A DNA stretch of 64,000 nucleotides from Nostoc sp. TCL26-01 (GCF_013393945.1 NZ_CP040297.1:2992804-3056803); one strand, 5' to 3'; counted from the first letter of the stretch, positions 19,172 through 28,449 are shown. Numbers and translations: made by a program. The notes: generated by a model not told the origin, from the letters alone.

Positions 19172-19489
19172 ATGAATTATCATATGTCTTCACAAAAATC
19201 TGTGCAAAATACTCTCACATCTGAACAATTAAATCAGGTGATTGAAGCTATTACTGATGGCAGATATTCTTGGGCTTGTGTGCTGATTTTACGTTTTGTC
19301 GGACATAACCCACTGCACTTTATTCCTCAACGAACGTATAGCCGATTAATGAAAGAGAATAAGCAAGTCTCCAATACACCAACAACTACATCTGCCAATA
19401 ATCTTCATCCTACTGTTGCTAGTTCGATGAATAGAGTTTCATCTATGGCAACTGTTTATTCCTCATCATTCCACACACTTCATAACTAA
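19172..19489 (+). CDS. HetP-family protein
   Basis: A 105-aa protein whose middle matches the HetP core from memory: LNQVIEAITDGRYSWACVLI, then LRFVGHNPLHFIPQRTYSRL. HetP and its homologues control commitment to heterocyst differentiation in Anabaena. The C-terminal 40 residues are Ser/Thr-rich and probably disordered, as in other members. Which of the several homologues this is cannot be settled from sequence alone, so no symbol is given. The start could be Met1 (19172) or Met5. It implies a heterocyst-forming host. Confidence 0.85.
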   Translation: MNYHMSSQKSVQNTLTSEQLNQVIEAITDGRYSWACVLILRFVGHNPLHFIPQRTYSRLMKENKQVSNTPTTTSANNLHPTVASSMNRVSSMATVYSSSFHTLHN

Positions 19490-19499
19490 TTGTCGTGAG

Positions 19500-19630
19500 T
19501 GGTGAGTGAGGGAGTGAGGGAGTGAGGGAGTGAGGGAGTGAGGGAGTGCTGAGTGGAAGTCGGAAGTCGGAGAGTACTGACCAATGACTATTGACTAATG
19601 ACTATTGACCATTGACTATTGACCATTGAC
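19500..19630. repeat. Tandem gagggagt units and tgactattgacca units
   Basis: Six or so copies of an 8-bp gagggagt unit from 19507 to 19548, then alternating ccattgactattga units to 19630. Ordinary Nostoc short tandem repeats between convergent genes. Confidence 0.85.
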
Positions 19631-20677
19631 TTAACTCTGCATGACTGCTTCCAGTAACACATTAGCCCCAAAACGGACTACATCAGTACATGGTAGTCCA
19701 GTTTCGGCTGTAGTTTGAGCGATCGCCTCTTTTGCTTCATACTCATCTAAATGGGCAGTATTCAACGCTATACCCACCACCGGCACACGACCAAAAGCTC
19801 CCCCTGCACTAGCTACAGTCTCATACAGGCGAATAACTTCTGGTAATGGTGGAATTGGCACATGAGGGTTATTCTTATTATGAGTTTGTCCAGCCCGATG
19901 TACTAAGACCAATTGGGTAGGCTGGGAACCACGAATTAAAGGTAGGGTAGCAGTGGAACCAGGATGCAACAAAGAACCCTGCCCTTCTATATGGAGAATG
20001 TCGTAATTTTTCCCGTAGCGCATGACTATCTGTTCAACAGCCCCAGCCGCAAAATCAACCCGTACAGCATCTAAAGCTACACCATCACCTTCCAGCATGA
20101 CACCAGTTTGACCAGTAGCCAAAAACTTAGAACGCCAACCCCGCAGTTTTGCTGCCCAATGTAGTTCTAGACTGGTGGACATCTTACCAATGGCCATGTC
20201 TGTTCCCACCGTCAACACCCGCCGACAGGGTAAAGTCCGGGCTGCACCACTAGCCACATCTAGATTAGCTGGTTCTTTGCGGACATCCCAAATTAATTGT
20301 CCTGGTTTTAGCAGTGCGTTTAAGTCTGGAATATTGGCTAGGGGTGTGTGCAAGCCATTGACCAAAGACATTCCCGCGTCTAAAGCTGTTTTGAATTCCA
20401 TCCAGTAATCATCTGGTACTCCACCACCTTTAGGCGCAATACCAATTACTAAAACTTCCGGCTGGTAGTCCATTGCGGCAACTACCGAATCTACAATTGG
20501 CACATCACGCTTGATCCCAGTTATTTCTCGTAAAGATTTGCCAGCACAGTCACGGTCTATCACGGCGACGATGGGGGCTTCACTGTAGCGTAAAAGTGCT
20601 AGCCCTGTTTTGCCTACAGTGCCAACAGTTCCTTCATGTAACAAAATTGCTATTCGTTGATTAAGCGGCAGACGCAC
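19631..20677 (-). CDS. dgcN: DUF1611 protein, DgcN-like (D-glutamate N-acetyltransferase candidate)
   Basis: A 348-aa protein with an N-terminal Rossmann-like part (AILLHEGTVGTVGKTGLALL) and a C-terminal P-loop domain with VGTDMAIGKMSTS, a Walker-A-like loop, matching DUF1611. DgcN proteins of this family acetylate D-glutamate and are paired with DgcA, an enolase-superfamily racemase. The adjacent overlapping gene here is an enolase-superfamily epimerase, so the pair fits N-acetyl-D-Glu to N-acetyl-L-Glu conversion. That biochemistry comes from marine bacteria and is inferred here. The start (20677) lies inside the 3' end of the upstream gene (17-bp overlap), indicating translational coupling. 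Confidence 0.7.
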   Translation of the reverse strand: MRLPLNQRIAILLHEGTVGTVGKTGLALLRYSEAPIVAVIDRDCAGKSLREITGIKRDVPIVDSVVAAMDYQPEVLVIGIAPKGGGVPDDYWMEFKTALDAGMSLVNGLHTPLANIPDLNALLKPGQLIWDVRKEPANLDVASGAARTLPCRRVLTVGTDMAIGKMSTSLELHWAAKLRGWRSKFLATGQTGVMLEGDGVALDAVRVDFAAGAVEQIVMRYGKNYDILHIEGQGSLLHPGSTATLPLIRGSQPTQLVLVHRAGQTHNKNNPHVPIPPLPEVIRLYETVASAGGAFGRVPVVGIALNTAHLDEYEAKEAIAQTTAETGLPCTDVVRFGANVLLEAVMQS

Positions 20678-21725
20678 TATATTTTACTCCCAAGCCTGGT
20701 AAATCGTTTGGTAACACTCGCCCTTGTTGTAGTAATGCTCCTGTAAAAGGATCATCAATTAAATTCAGGTGAGAGTCTAAATCTAAATAATCAGCTAATG
20801 GTGCTAGTTGTGCAGCCGCACTGTTAGATAGTGTACTGTCAGAATAGCAGCCAAACATTACTTGTAACCCACAAGCCCGCGCTGTATGTACCATCCGCAT
20901 GGCTTCAGATAAGCCTCCTGATTTCATCAACTTAATATTGATGCCATCTACATAGTCAGCCAAACGGGGAATATCCGCACTATGAAAGCAACTTTCATCC
21001 ACAAAAATTGGCAGGGGTGATTTATTTTTGAGTTCTCCTAAATCTTGTTCTTGCCCTCGCACGAGTGGCTGTTCGACATATTTTATTCCCAAATCAGCGA
21101 GCCAATTACACATTTCTAGAGCATCTGCTAAACTCCAACCGCCGTTCGCATCCACAAAAAATTCTTGGTTTGGGGCTTCTTGCTGGAGAGCTAACAGCAT
21201 TTGCTTGTCTGCTTCTATACCATCTGGACTACCTAATTTGACTTTAAACAGACGCACATCGGTAAATTCTAACCAGTCTCTGGCTCTAGCTCTGGCTGCT
21301 GCTGGTGTCCCAATCCCAATTGTGACGGAAGTGGGGACAATCAGCTGGCGATCGAGTCCCCAAATTTGCCACATAGGTAAACCCACACGCTTACCTAGCC
21401 AGTCGTGCATGGCCATATCCAAAGCTGCCCTGACTGCTGAGGGAATCTGATATTGTGTGAATACTTGCTCAATTTCTTGACGCTGTAGAGGGCTAAATGG
21501 TTGTAAGATTGACACCAGTTTTTGCAAGTAGTCTTTGATGATATCAGTTGATTGTCCATGATTACCTACACCAAATGGTGATGCTTCCCCCCATCCCTCA
21601 ATATCATCATGTAAAATTTTCACCCAGATATTCGTGGTCTTTGCCGTAGTACCACGACTAATAGTTAAGGGAAATCTTTTATTGACTGTAAACAAACTGA
21701 CTGCTACTTGCATAACCCTGCTCAA
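20661..21725 (-). CDS. dgcA: Enolase-superfamily epimerase (dipeptide epimerase / DgcA-like)
   Basis: A 354-aa mandelate-racemase/muconate-lactonising-type enzyme. Catalytic landmarks: KVKLGS (Lys pair on strand 2), FVDANGGW, YVEQPL and FVDESCF (three metal-binding acids), and INIKLMKSGG (second catalytic Lys). This Lys/Lys arrangement fits L-Ala-D/L-Glu epimerases and N-acetylglutamate racemase DgcA. The overlap with the DUF1611 gene favours the latter. The alternative is peptidoglycan-dipeptide recycling. Cytoplasmic, no signal peptide. Confidence 0.75.
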   Translation of the reverse strand: MSRVMQVAVSLFTVNKRFPLTISRGTTAKTTNIWVKILHDDIEGWGEASPFGVGNHGQSTDIIKDYLQKLVSILQPFSPLQRQEIEQVFTQYQIPSAVRAALDMAMHDWLGKRVGLPMWQIWGLDRQLIVPTSVTIGIGTPAAARARARDWLEFTDVRLFKVKLGSPDGIEADKQMLLALQQEAPNQEFFVDANGGWSLADALEMCNWLADLGIKYVEQPLVRGQEQDLGELKNKSPLPIFVDESCFHSADIPRLADYVDGINIKLMKSGGLSEAMRMVHTARACGLQVMFGCYSDSTLSNSAAAQLAPLADYLDLDSHLNLIDDPFTGALLQQGRVLPNDLPGLGVKYSASAA

Positions 21726-21849
21726 TTTTTAGCTAGAGCAAAAATAGTGTAGTTGTAAATTCTAGCTGATTTGAGGTATCTGTTATACTTTTTTACATTC
21801 AGATTAAGTAGCTAAAATATTACATAACAGTTCGTAAATAAATGAATCT

Positions 21850-22401
21850 ATGAGTAAATTACAAAAATGGCAAATTTTAAAATCAAATATGGTTTTAAAT
21901 CATCAATGGTGTCAAGTCAGGCAAGATGAGATTCAACTACCTAGTGGTCAGATTATCGATGACTATTTTGTGAATATTAGACCAGATATTGTCTTAGTCT
22001 TGCCAATTACTGCTAGTCGAGAAGTTGTTTTTGTCCGCCAATATCGACATGGCATCGAAAAAATTCTCATGGAACTTCCCGCCGGCAGATTTGACTCAAA
22101 TACAGAAAGTGCGGCAGATGCAGGAATCAGAGAACTGCGAGAAGAAACAGGTTATGTAGCGGAAAACCTGACGAAAATTGCCACATTATATGATAATCCT
22201 AGTAAGGATACTAATCAAATTCATTTATTTTTAGCTGAGAATGTTGTCAAGCTCGGAGAACAAAATTTAGATATTACAGAAGAAATTGAAGTAATTTTGA
22301 TTCCTGTGGAGTCAGTGTTAGAGAAAATTACCCAAGGGGAAATTTTGGTAGTAGGAACTATTGCAGCTCTATTGTTAGGGTTACAGTTTTTGATTGAGTA
22401 G
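21850..22401 (+). CDS. Nudix hydrolase, ADP-ribose pyrophosphatase-like
   Basis: A 183-aa Nudix protein. The Nudix box reads G-RFDSNT-E-SAADAGI-RE-L-REETGY; there are six residues, not five, between the first Gly and Glu, a one-residue insertion compared with the consensus. The preceding FVRQYRHGIEKILMELPAG is typical of NudF/ADP-ribose pyrophosphatases. Probably a housekeeping cleaner of ADP-ribose or sugar nucleotides. The gene is divergent from the dgcA-like gene, with about 120 bp between the two starts. Confidence 0.85.
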   Translation: MSKLQKWQILKSNMVLNHQWCQVRQDEIQLPSGQIIDDYFVNIRPDIVLVLPITASREVVFVRQYRHGIEKILMELPAGRFDSNTESAADAGIRELREETGYVAENLTKIATLYDNPSKDTNQIHLFLAENVVKLGEQNLDITEEIEVILIPVESVLEKITQGEILVVGTIAALLLGLQFLIE

Positions 22402-22570
22402 TGAGGGAGTGCTGAGTGCTGAGTGCTGAGTAAAGAGGGAGGGAGTGAGGGAGTGAGGGAGTGAGGGAGTAAGAATTGCTAATGACTATTGACCATTGAC
22501 TAATGACCATTGACTATTGACTAATGACCATTGACTAATGACCATTGACCATTGACTATTGCCTATTGGA
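22402..22570. repeat. Tandem repeats (gagtgctga, gagggagt, tgaccattgacta)
   Basis: Three consecutive types of short tandem units fill almost the whole gap between the Nudix gene and plmA. The last type alternates tgactattgacc and taatgaccat and is seen at several other places in the window. Confidence 0.85.
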
Positions 22571-22596
22571 TTTCTATAGAAATTCCAGTAAGTTCC

Positions 22597-23580
22597 TTAA
22601 CCCAAGCCTAGTTCTCTCTTTAATAAGTTAATGGAATTTGTACCGATGTAATTTTCCACCTTGATTAATTTGGGTGGACGAATAATATCTTCCGAGGCAA
22701 GTTGTACTGCTGCTTGCACGGTGGTAAAACAAGCTTGATCACAAATAATTACCTCAGCCCGCTTCACTATTGCTTGCAATTTATAAGTATCCTTTGGTTG
22801 GGTAGTCATGATTAATAAGTCATCACCTCTAAGTCCGTGGAGAATAACTTCTGCTTGATGACCAATGCCTGAACTGAGACTGACTATGCCTACACAGTTA
22901 TCTTTGGGTAAGTTTTTCAGCAGGTTGATTTCCTTATTGTAGTCGTAAATATCCAGAGGAATGACACGTATACCTCTTGGTGCAGCGATCGCCTCCACAT
23001 CATGAATAAAATACCGACTAGTCACCACGGTAGCTGAGGTAGTTTTCTCTAACACTGTCGTTAATTCATCAATGGCAACTATTTGCACAGGGATTTTTAA
23101 TTCTTCTTCTAGTTCATAAGCCATTAACTCCCCTACACCCATATCTTGTGCTGGTGCGGCTACCAATACCCGCGCACTACATCGCAAGCGCCAGTCAATC
23201 TCTGCTAAGAATATTTCCCGTGCTTGGTTGAGTGAACATCCTTGTGTAATTAATTCATCAAGGGCTTGCTGTAAGACTTTTGATGCTTCTGGATGTTGCT
23301 TGAGAATGGGCGATTGTAGCCTGCTACCACCCTCGTGACCTTGAGCGCGGACGTAAATACCCGAACCTGCTAGACTTTCAACAAAACCATCTTCCTCTAG
23401 TTGACGATAGACTTTGCTAATCGTGTTGCGGTGTAACCCCGTTTGCATCGCCAATGCGCGGGTGCTGGGCAATTTGTATGCAGGTGGATATTGTCGAGAT
23501 GCGATCGCAAACCGAATTTGATTAAATAGTTGGGTTGATGCGGGAATCTCACTGTCTGGCTGAATACGGAATTGAATCAT
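22597..23580 (-). CDS. plmA: GntR-type transcriptional regulator, PlmA-like
   Basis: A 327-aa regulator with an N-terminal winged helix (STRALAMQTGLHRNTISKVY, then RQLEEDGFV) and a C-terminal domain unlike FadR, HutC, MocR or YtrA types. Cyanobacteria have one such distinct subfamily, PlmA, which interacts with PII-PipX and affects plasmid maintenance; the N-terminus MIQFRIQPDSEIPASTQLFN fits it from memory. The start at 23580 is chosen over 23607 because a perfect AGGAGG lies just upstream of it. The gene is divergent from the dienelactone hydrolase gene. Confidence 0.8.
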   Translation of the reverse strand: MIQFRIQPDSEIPASTQLFNQIRFAIASRQYPPAYKLPSTRALAMQTGLHRNTISKVYRQLEEDGFVESLAGSGIYVRAQGHEGGSRLQSPILKQHPEASKVLQQALDELITQGCSLNQAREIFLAEIDWRLRCSARVLVAAPAQDMGVGELMAYELEEELKIPVQIVAIDELTTVLEKTTSATVVTSRYFIHDVEAIAAPRGIRVIPLDIYDYNKEINLLKNLPKDNCVGIVSLSSGIGHQAEVILHGLRGDDLLIMTTQPKDTYKLQAIVKRAEVIICDQACFTTVQAAVQLASEDIIRPPKLIKVENYIGTNSINLLKRELGLG

Positions 23581-23872
23581 CACCCAACCTCCTGATAAGC
23601 AATGCAAAATAGTGGTGAGTCACCGTTCGCGCTTCGCGTCTCCCCTTGGGAGAAGTTTGCCCGGAGGGAAACTCTCCTTGCAACTTCTCGCTAACTGCTG
23701 AGTAGTGTTAATATTGGCGGAGCTTTAACCTATAAAAAACACTAGCTTCTAGTTTTTAGCTTTGAGCCTCTTCACCTCTGGTAGTTGATAATTTTTTGGG
23801 AATAGCTTAAACATACTGACATAGTTATATCAAAAAATCACAGGTCTTCACCAGACAACACGGGTAAAAATT

Positions 23873-24625
23873 ATGATGACTGAGCTAGCAGTGGACACAA
23901 ACATAGTTCAACTCCAATCAGGTAATGTGCAGATATCAGCTTATCTAGCACAACCACAAGCACCTGGCACTTACCCTGGAGTTGTGGTAATCCAAGAGAT
24001 TTTTGGTGTAAATGAGCATATTCGAGATGTGACAGCGCGGATTGCCAAGTTAGGATATGTGGCGATCGCTCCAGCTGTATTTGATCGCCTTGCTCCTGGT
24101 TTTGAAACAGGATACACTCTAGCAGACGTAGAAGTTGGCAAAAAATATGCTTGGGAGCAAACCACAGCACCAGAGTTATTAAGTGATATTCAATCAGCAA
24201 TAGACTACCTCAAAACCTTACCCCAAGTCAAAAAAGAAGGCTTTGGCTGTATCGGCTTCTGTTTTGGTGGTCATGTAGCCTATCTTGCTGCCACTTTACC
24301 AGATATCCAAGCTACAGCTTCCTTCTACGGTGCAGGAATTCCCACTCGCACACCAGGCGGTGAAACTCCTACAATTAACCGCACCCCAGAAATTAAAGGC
24401 ACAATCTATACCTTTTTTGGTACGGAAGATGGCAGTATTCCCCCAGAACACGTCCAGGCGATCACAACAGAGTTAGAAAAATACAACATTTCTCATCGTG
24501 TGTTCCGCTACGATGGAGCTGACCACGGATTTTTCTGTGACCGTCGTGCCAGTTATCATCCTCAAGCGGCAGCTGATGCTTGGGAACAAGTAAAACAACT
24601 GTTTGGGACTGTTCTGGCAGCGTAA
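23873..24625 (+). CDS. Dienelactone hydrolase family protein
   Basis: A 250-aa alpha/beta hydrolase with nucleophile elbow GFCFGGH (Cys), a later Asp region and catalytic His in YDGADHGFF, the Cys-Asp-His triad of dienelactone hydrolases. EIFGVNEHIRDV is the usual second landmark. The natural substrate in cyanobacteria is unknown; a carboxymethylenebutenolidase role is only nominal. Translation may start at either of two adjacent ATGs (23873 or 23876). No signal peptide. Confidence 0.88.
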   Translation: MMTELAVDTNIVQLQSGNVQISAYLAQPQAPGTYPGVVVIQEIFGVNEHIRDVTARIAKLGYVAIAPAVFDRLAPGFETGYTLADVEVGKKYAWEQTTAPELLSDIQSAIDYLKTLPQVKKEGFGCIGFCFGGHVAYLAATLPDIQATASFYGAGIPTRTPGGETPTINRTPEIKGTIYTFFGTEDGSIPPEHVQAITTELEKYNISHRVFRYDGADHGFFCDRRASYHPQAAADAWEQVKQLFGTVLAA

Positions 24626-24783
24626 GTAGGAGCTAGTCTACCTGCTTATATAAAGTTACAGACTCTTAATCCCCACACTAGTACCAATTGGACGTTAATA
24701 AATAATTCTGAATTTTTAGTCTGTAATTCATCATCACAAGTACAATCTTCAGAATTACGTAGCTTGCTTCTCACCTTTGGCGA

Positions 24784-24824
24784 GAATTACGAATTACGAA
24801 TTACGAATTACGAATTACGAATTA
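24784..24824. repeat. Tandem gaattac heptamers before the S1 gene
   Basis: About five copies of the 7-bp unit gaattac, a classic cyanobacterial STRR type. They lie inside the long ORF upstream of the real S1 start and argue against the earlier start codon at 24764. Confidence 0.85.
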
Positions 24825-24874
24825 AAAGATCCATTGGTATCCAATCAAATAACAATAATTCAATTTCAATTGTC

Positions 24875-25777
24875 ATGAACTCCGAATCGAAACTTTCTCA
24901 AAAAGCTAACTCGTCTTTTACAATGGACGATTTCGCCAAAGCACTAGAAAATCACGACTACCAGTTTCAGAAAGGACAAGTTGTTTCCGGCAAGGTGTTT
25001 CAACTTGACCCCGATGGAGCTTATGTTGATATTGGTGGCAAGTCGTCAGCGTACATTCCCCGTGATGAGGCTTCTTTGAGAGCAGTAACCGATTTAGCGG
25101 AGGTACTGCCGTTGCAGGAAGAACTAGAGTTTTTGATTATCCGTGAGCAGGATGCAGAAGGTCAAGTTACTCTTTCTCGACGGCAGTTAGAAATTCAGCA
25201 TATCTGGGAGAAACTAGCACAAATGCAGGAAAATGCCCAGACTGTCGATGTCAAAGTCACGGGTGTGAATAAAGGTGGTGTGACTGTCGATTTTCAAACC
25301 TTACGGGGATTTATTCCGCGATCGCACCTGACAGAGCGCGATAATTTAGAAGCACTCAAAGGTAAAACCCTGACTGTTGGGTTTTTGGAAGTAGACCGGA
25401 ATAACAAAAAACTTATCCTTTCTCAGCGTGTAGTCGCTCGTTCTAGCAACTTTAGTCAGTTAGAAATTGGTCAGTTAGTAGAAGGTAAAATCACTGGCAT
25501 TAAACCGTTTGGTGTGTTTGTTGATTTAGATGGACTCAGTGCTTTATTACACATCAAGCAAGTCAGTCAAAAATTCATTGAGTCTCTAGAAAAAGTCTTT
25601 CAAATCGGTCAAGAAGTTAAAGCCGTCATTATTGACTTAGATGAAGGCAAAGGTCGAGTGGCTATCTCTACCAGAGCCTTAGAAAACTTCCCTGGAGAAG
25701 TATTAGAAAATTTTGCCGAAGTCATGGCTTCCGCCGAAGCACGCGCTCATCGCGCCGCTAATAAAGTGACTGAATAA
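24875..25777 (+). CDS. 30S ribosomal protein S1 homologue (three S1 domains)
   Basis: A 300-aa protein with three S1 RNA-binding repeats: GQVVSGKVFQLDPDGAYVDI (about 30-100), VDVKVTGVNKGGVTVDFQTL (about 115-185) and GQLVEGKITGIKPFGVFVDL (about 200-270). Cyanobacterial S1 proteins are shorter than the six-domain E. coli protein, and there are two paralogues; this one is probably the B type. The start is moved to the ATG at 24875 (MNSESKLSQKANSS), since the upstream extension translates tandem repeats. It binds mRNA on the 30S subunit. Confidence 0.88.
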   Translation: MNSESKLSQKANSSFTMDDFAKALENHDYQFQKGQVVSGKVFQLDPDGAYVDIGGKSSAYIPRDEASLRAVTDLAEVLPLQEELEFLIIREQDAEGQVTLSRRQLEIQHIWEKLAQMQENAQTVDVKVTGVNKGGVTVDFQTLRGFIPRSHLTERDNLEALKGKTLTVGFLEVDRNNKKLILSQRVVARSSNFSQLEIGQLVEGKITGIKPFGVFVDLDGLSALLHIKQVSQKFIESLEKVFQIGQEVKAVIIDLDEGKGRVAISTRALENFPGEVLENFAEVMASAEARAHRAANKVTE

Positions 25778-25891
25778 AGGCAACAGTTCCCTCAACCGAA
25801 GGTCGGTGAAGAGATTCACAACGAGGCACTATTTTGCCATTGTTGTGATCTGGGAAAAAACAGATCCAACTGAATTTCCAAGTTACCCGGC

Positions 25892-25925
25892 ACACCACGT
25901 TTGCTCTTACGAGCGTGGTGTTGTT
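25892..25925 (+). terminator. Hairpin terminator after the S1 gene
   Basis: acaccacg (25892-25899) pairs with cgtggtgt (25914-25921) and is followed by a T-rich tail (tgtttcctttt). It lies about 115 bp after the stop codon. Confidence 0.6.
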
Positions 25926-26061
25926 TCCTTTTAGACTCTGTTGATTCAGGATTGAGCATTTCCAACAGTAGAAACGGGTTTCCCGCCTTGTTCACTAAAA
26001 GCGTTCCCGGAGGGTAAGGTTAACGCACCAGATGTTAAGACTTGAAACATTTTTGCTGGGA

Positions 26062-26661
26062 TTAAGTTTCTTGTGCAAAATTAACTTTATCGTAAATATC
26101 AGCGATCGCCATTGTAAAAGTAATAGAGTTTAAAGAAATTGTTTCATCTAAATCATCATATTCGACGAAAATCCACCGCTTGTTATCTGTCTTAAAATAT
26201 TGCTCTATATGCATTTTATATTGGTCAATTAAAATATATTCTTGAAAATTTGCCAGAGTACGATAAGCCGCAAATTTATCATCTTTATCGTAACTTTTTG
26301 TGGAGTTTGACAACACCTCAGCAATTATCAAAGGATTAGTAATAGTGTCTTTTCGTCCTGTTTGTAATTGGGGTTCACCATCAACAACCATCACATCAGG
26401 ATAAGTATAAATCCCCTTGGCAGGTATCCACAACCTTTGATCAGTGACAAATACTTGATAGGGTTGACGCTTCATTGCGAAATTTAAAGCCGCACTCAAA
26501 TTCAGAGCAATTTTATTGTGATTTGGTGTACCACCAGTCATAACGATAATTTCACCATCGATATATTCATGACGTTCCTGGGAATTAACCTCTAGTTCTA
26601 AATATTCCTCAGAAGTATAATATTTACTTTCGTCAACTTGTGCAATCATCGCTTTTACCAT
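26062..26661 (-). CDS. Uma2-family (DUF820) putative endonuclease
   Basis: A 199-aa member of the Uma2 family, very numerous in cyanobacteria, with a PD-(D/E)XK nuclease fold. Landmarks: YYTSEEYLELE, RHEYIDGEIIVMTGGTPNHN, YTYPDVMVVDG (Asp) and PLIIAEVLSNSTKSYD (Glu). The usual Lys of ExK is not obvious, as in many Uma2 proteins. No substrate is known; a link to mobile DNA has been proposed. The start could be 26661 or Met5 (26649). Confidence 0.85.
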   Translation of the reverse strand: MVKAMIAQVDESKYYTSEEYLELEVNSQERHEYIDGEIIVMTGGTPNHNKIALNLSAALNFAMKRQPYQVFVTDQRLWIPAKGIYTYPDVMVVDGEPQLQTGRKDTITNPLIIAEVLSNSTKSYDKDDKFAAYRTLANFQEYILIDQYKMHIEQYFKTDNKRWIFVEYDDLDETISLNSITFTMAIADIYDKVNFAQET

Positions 26662-26715
26662 TTAACCATTCAAAACCTTATTAGCATTTTAATAAACTGT
26701 AAGTTGTGTTGTAAT

Positions 26716-26934
26716 TTAACTCTCAACAGCTCCTAATGACCGCAACGTTGCCTTCTGTGCGTCTGTAATACCCGTCACACCCGTAATGTTCATACCTTCG
26801 TAGGGGCGATCGCTCCTCAATGTTTTCAAACATTCCCCCGTCTGCACATCCCACAGCTTAATTGTTTCATCATTACTGCCACTGGCCAGCATTTGCCCAT
26901 CAGAGCTAAAGGCAACTGGCCAGCATTTTCCCAC
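26716..26934 (-). pseudogene. C-terminal remnant of a WD40 repeat protein
   Basis: 72 codons: one WD40 repeat ([20 protein letters not shown] ending [13 protein letters not shown]) and a tail [20 protein letters not shown] typical, from memory, of the end of Nostoc NB-ARC/WD40 proteins. The upstream propeller and ATPase parts are absent; the 5' side abuts unrelated sequence. A truncated leftover of a STAND gene. Confidence 0.7.
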
Positions 26935-26964
26935 CCACCTTGCTACGCTGAAGGTGGGGACTTT

Positions 26965-27249
26965 CGCGTTACGTTAAACAGCAAGAAGCCTCTCACTTAC
27001 CGCGATAACGGAAGTGATGAGAATCATAAGGATAAATGGCAAGGATGTTTAACTATAGGAATGCACAGCTATCTCTGGTCAAGTGCTGATGTGGGGGACG
27101 CTCACTTAGTAGATACAGACCCAAGTGAAACTTTAGAAGAGGCAATCGCAGCACTCAAAGCTAATATAAATGAACTATTTCAAAAGGATTCGTTTCACTC
27201 ACTAAGAGAATCTTTGCCTCTATTCCCCACTCAGCAACCTTTGGTATGA
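26965..27249 (+). pseudogene. Possible 3' fragment of an unknown gene
   Basis: An open frame on the + strand with protein-like composition (KDKWQGCLTIGMHSYLWSSA, then EEAIAALKANINELF), stop at 27249. No start codon or RBS of its own: the ORF begins antisense inside the WD40 remnant. I read it as the end of a gene whose 5' part was lost at the junction near 26940. No family recognised. Confidence 0.35.
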
Positions 27250-27331
27250 TGGGCGACCCCTTGAGGCTTTTTCTTGGCAGGAAATGAGAAAAGGTAAGCA
27301 ATAAGCGATCGCTTTTCCTCTTTTGAAAAAC

Positions 27332-27565
27332 TTATGCAGCTTTTTCCTCTTGGTTCAACACCTGCAACCAATTAACAATCCTTTGACGTTGCGCCTTACT
27401 GACTTTGATGCTTGCCGAGCGTAGCGCAGCCCTTGGGAAAATTGCCCGTAAATCAGCCAGCATCTCCGGCGATTTGCAAGCCTCCAAACACTCGACAATA
27501 TAATCAATCGATTCAAGGGTGAGCCATTCTGGAGTTGCTTCCAAGTCGCAAATCTGATGCTTCAT
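27332..27565 (-). CDS. Small hypothetical protein with a repeat-derived insertion
   Basis: A 77-aa protein beginning MKHQICDLEATPEWLTLESI. The RAALRSASIK segment is encoded by a sequence resembling the cyanobacterial small dispersed repeat gccgagcgtagcgcagccc, so the gene may have absorbed an in-frame insertion. The C-terminal SKAQRQRIVNWLQVLN is helical. Function unknown. Confidence 0.45.
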   Translation of the reverse strand: MKHQICDLEATPEWLTLESIDYIVECLEACKSPEMLADLRAIFPRAALRSASIKVSKAQRQRIVNWLQVLNQEEKAA

Positions 27566-27800
27566 AAAAAGTGTAATTTATCGTTCGTTAGACCGATCGC
27601 TTCTTATTTTAGAGATGAAAGCGATTTGTGTAAATTACTACCATAAAATTTCTTAGAAGAAAAAGCAGGGTGTATAACTGGTAGTATGCCAAAAATCCAA
27701 GAGTGCAATCACCAACCGCAAGGTGACTTCTCTTGAGTGTTTTACCTATCTTGTCTACGACATCGCCTGATTAATTTCTAGAATTTTTGCGATCGCCAGG

Positions 27801-28449
27801 TTATATTTTTCTATGTCTAGGAATCCGGTTGAGAAAGTGATCCAGACTGCGTTCTGCCAAAGCTGCAATAGTAAGTGAGGGATTAGAGCAGGCTGTTGAA
27901 CCGGGAATAAGCGAACCATCAACGATAAAGCCATTAATTCCTTTTACTGCTTCAAAATCAGCGAACGCACAGTTTATAGAATAGTTCTTCTGTCGGTTGA
28001 TAAGTGATAGCACCGTAAACAAGCGAACCACCCCCAACACCTGCGCCTCGATATACATTGATACCATTACCTCTCTTAATATCAAGAACGCCAGTAAATA
28101 CATCAATGGGGATTTCTGGAACTGGTGGGGGTAAAACCGTAGTGGAACTCAGCCACGCAGCACGACTATCTGGGTTATCTGTTGTAGAGAAGGTATTGCC
28201 TGCATCAGTAATTTGCCATCGTCGTCCCCGTTCCAATACAACTGTTTCAATTCCAGCCTGACCAAGGCGCAATGATGCAACTGCACCGCCAAAACCACTA
28301 CCAATTACTATCGCCTCAACATACTCGTCAACACCAGCAGCAGAAGTACGGAGCGCAGACACACCTACGCTGGCCGCCGCCGCCGCCGATGTCTGAAGAA
28401 AGCGATCGTACATACCACTACACATCCTGCTATCGCATCTTTGCACCAT
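27801..28449 (-). pseudogene. GMC oxidoreductase (cholesterol-oxidase type) with large internal deletion
   Basis: The 5' part (28449 to about 27960) encodes a twin-start leader and the FAD-binding Rossmann fold YVEAIVIGSGFGGAVASLRL, then GAGVGGGSLVYGAITYQPTE. The 3' part (27960-27801, another frame) encodes GFIVDGSLIPGSTACSNPSL with ALAERSLDHFL, the end of the same family. About 300 residues between them are missing and the frame changes at the junction. Certainly inactive. Confidence 0.8.

Noticed and set aside
24764..24874. Extension of the S1 protein to an earlier ATG
   Set aside because: The extra 37 codons translate gaattac tandem repeats; the ATG at 24875 gives a normal N-terminus.
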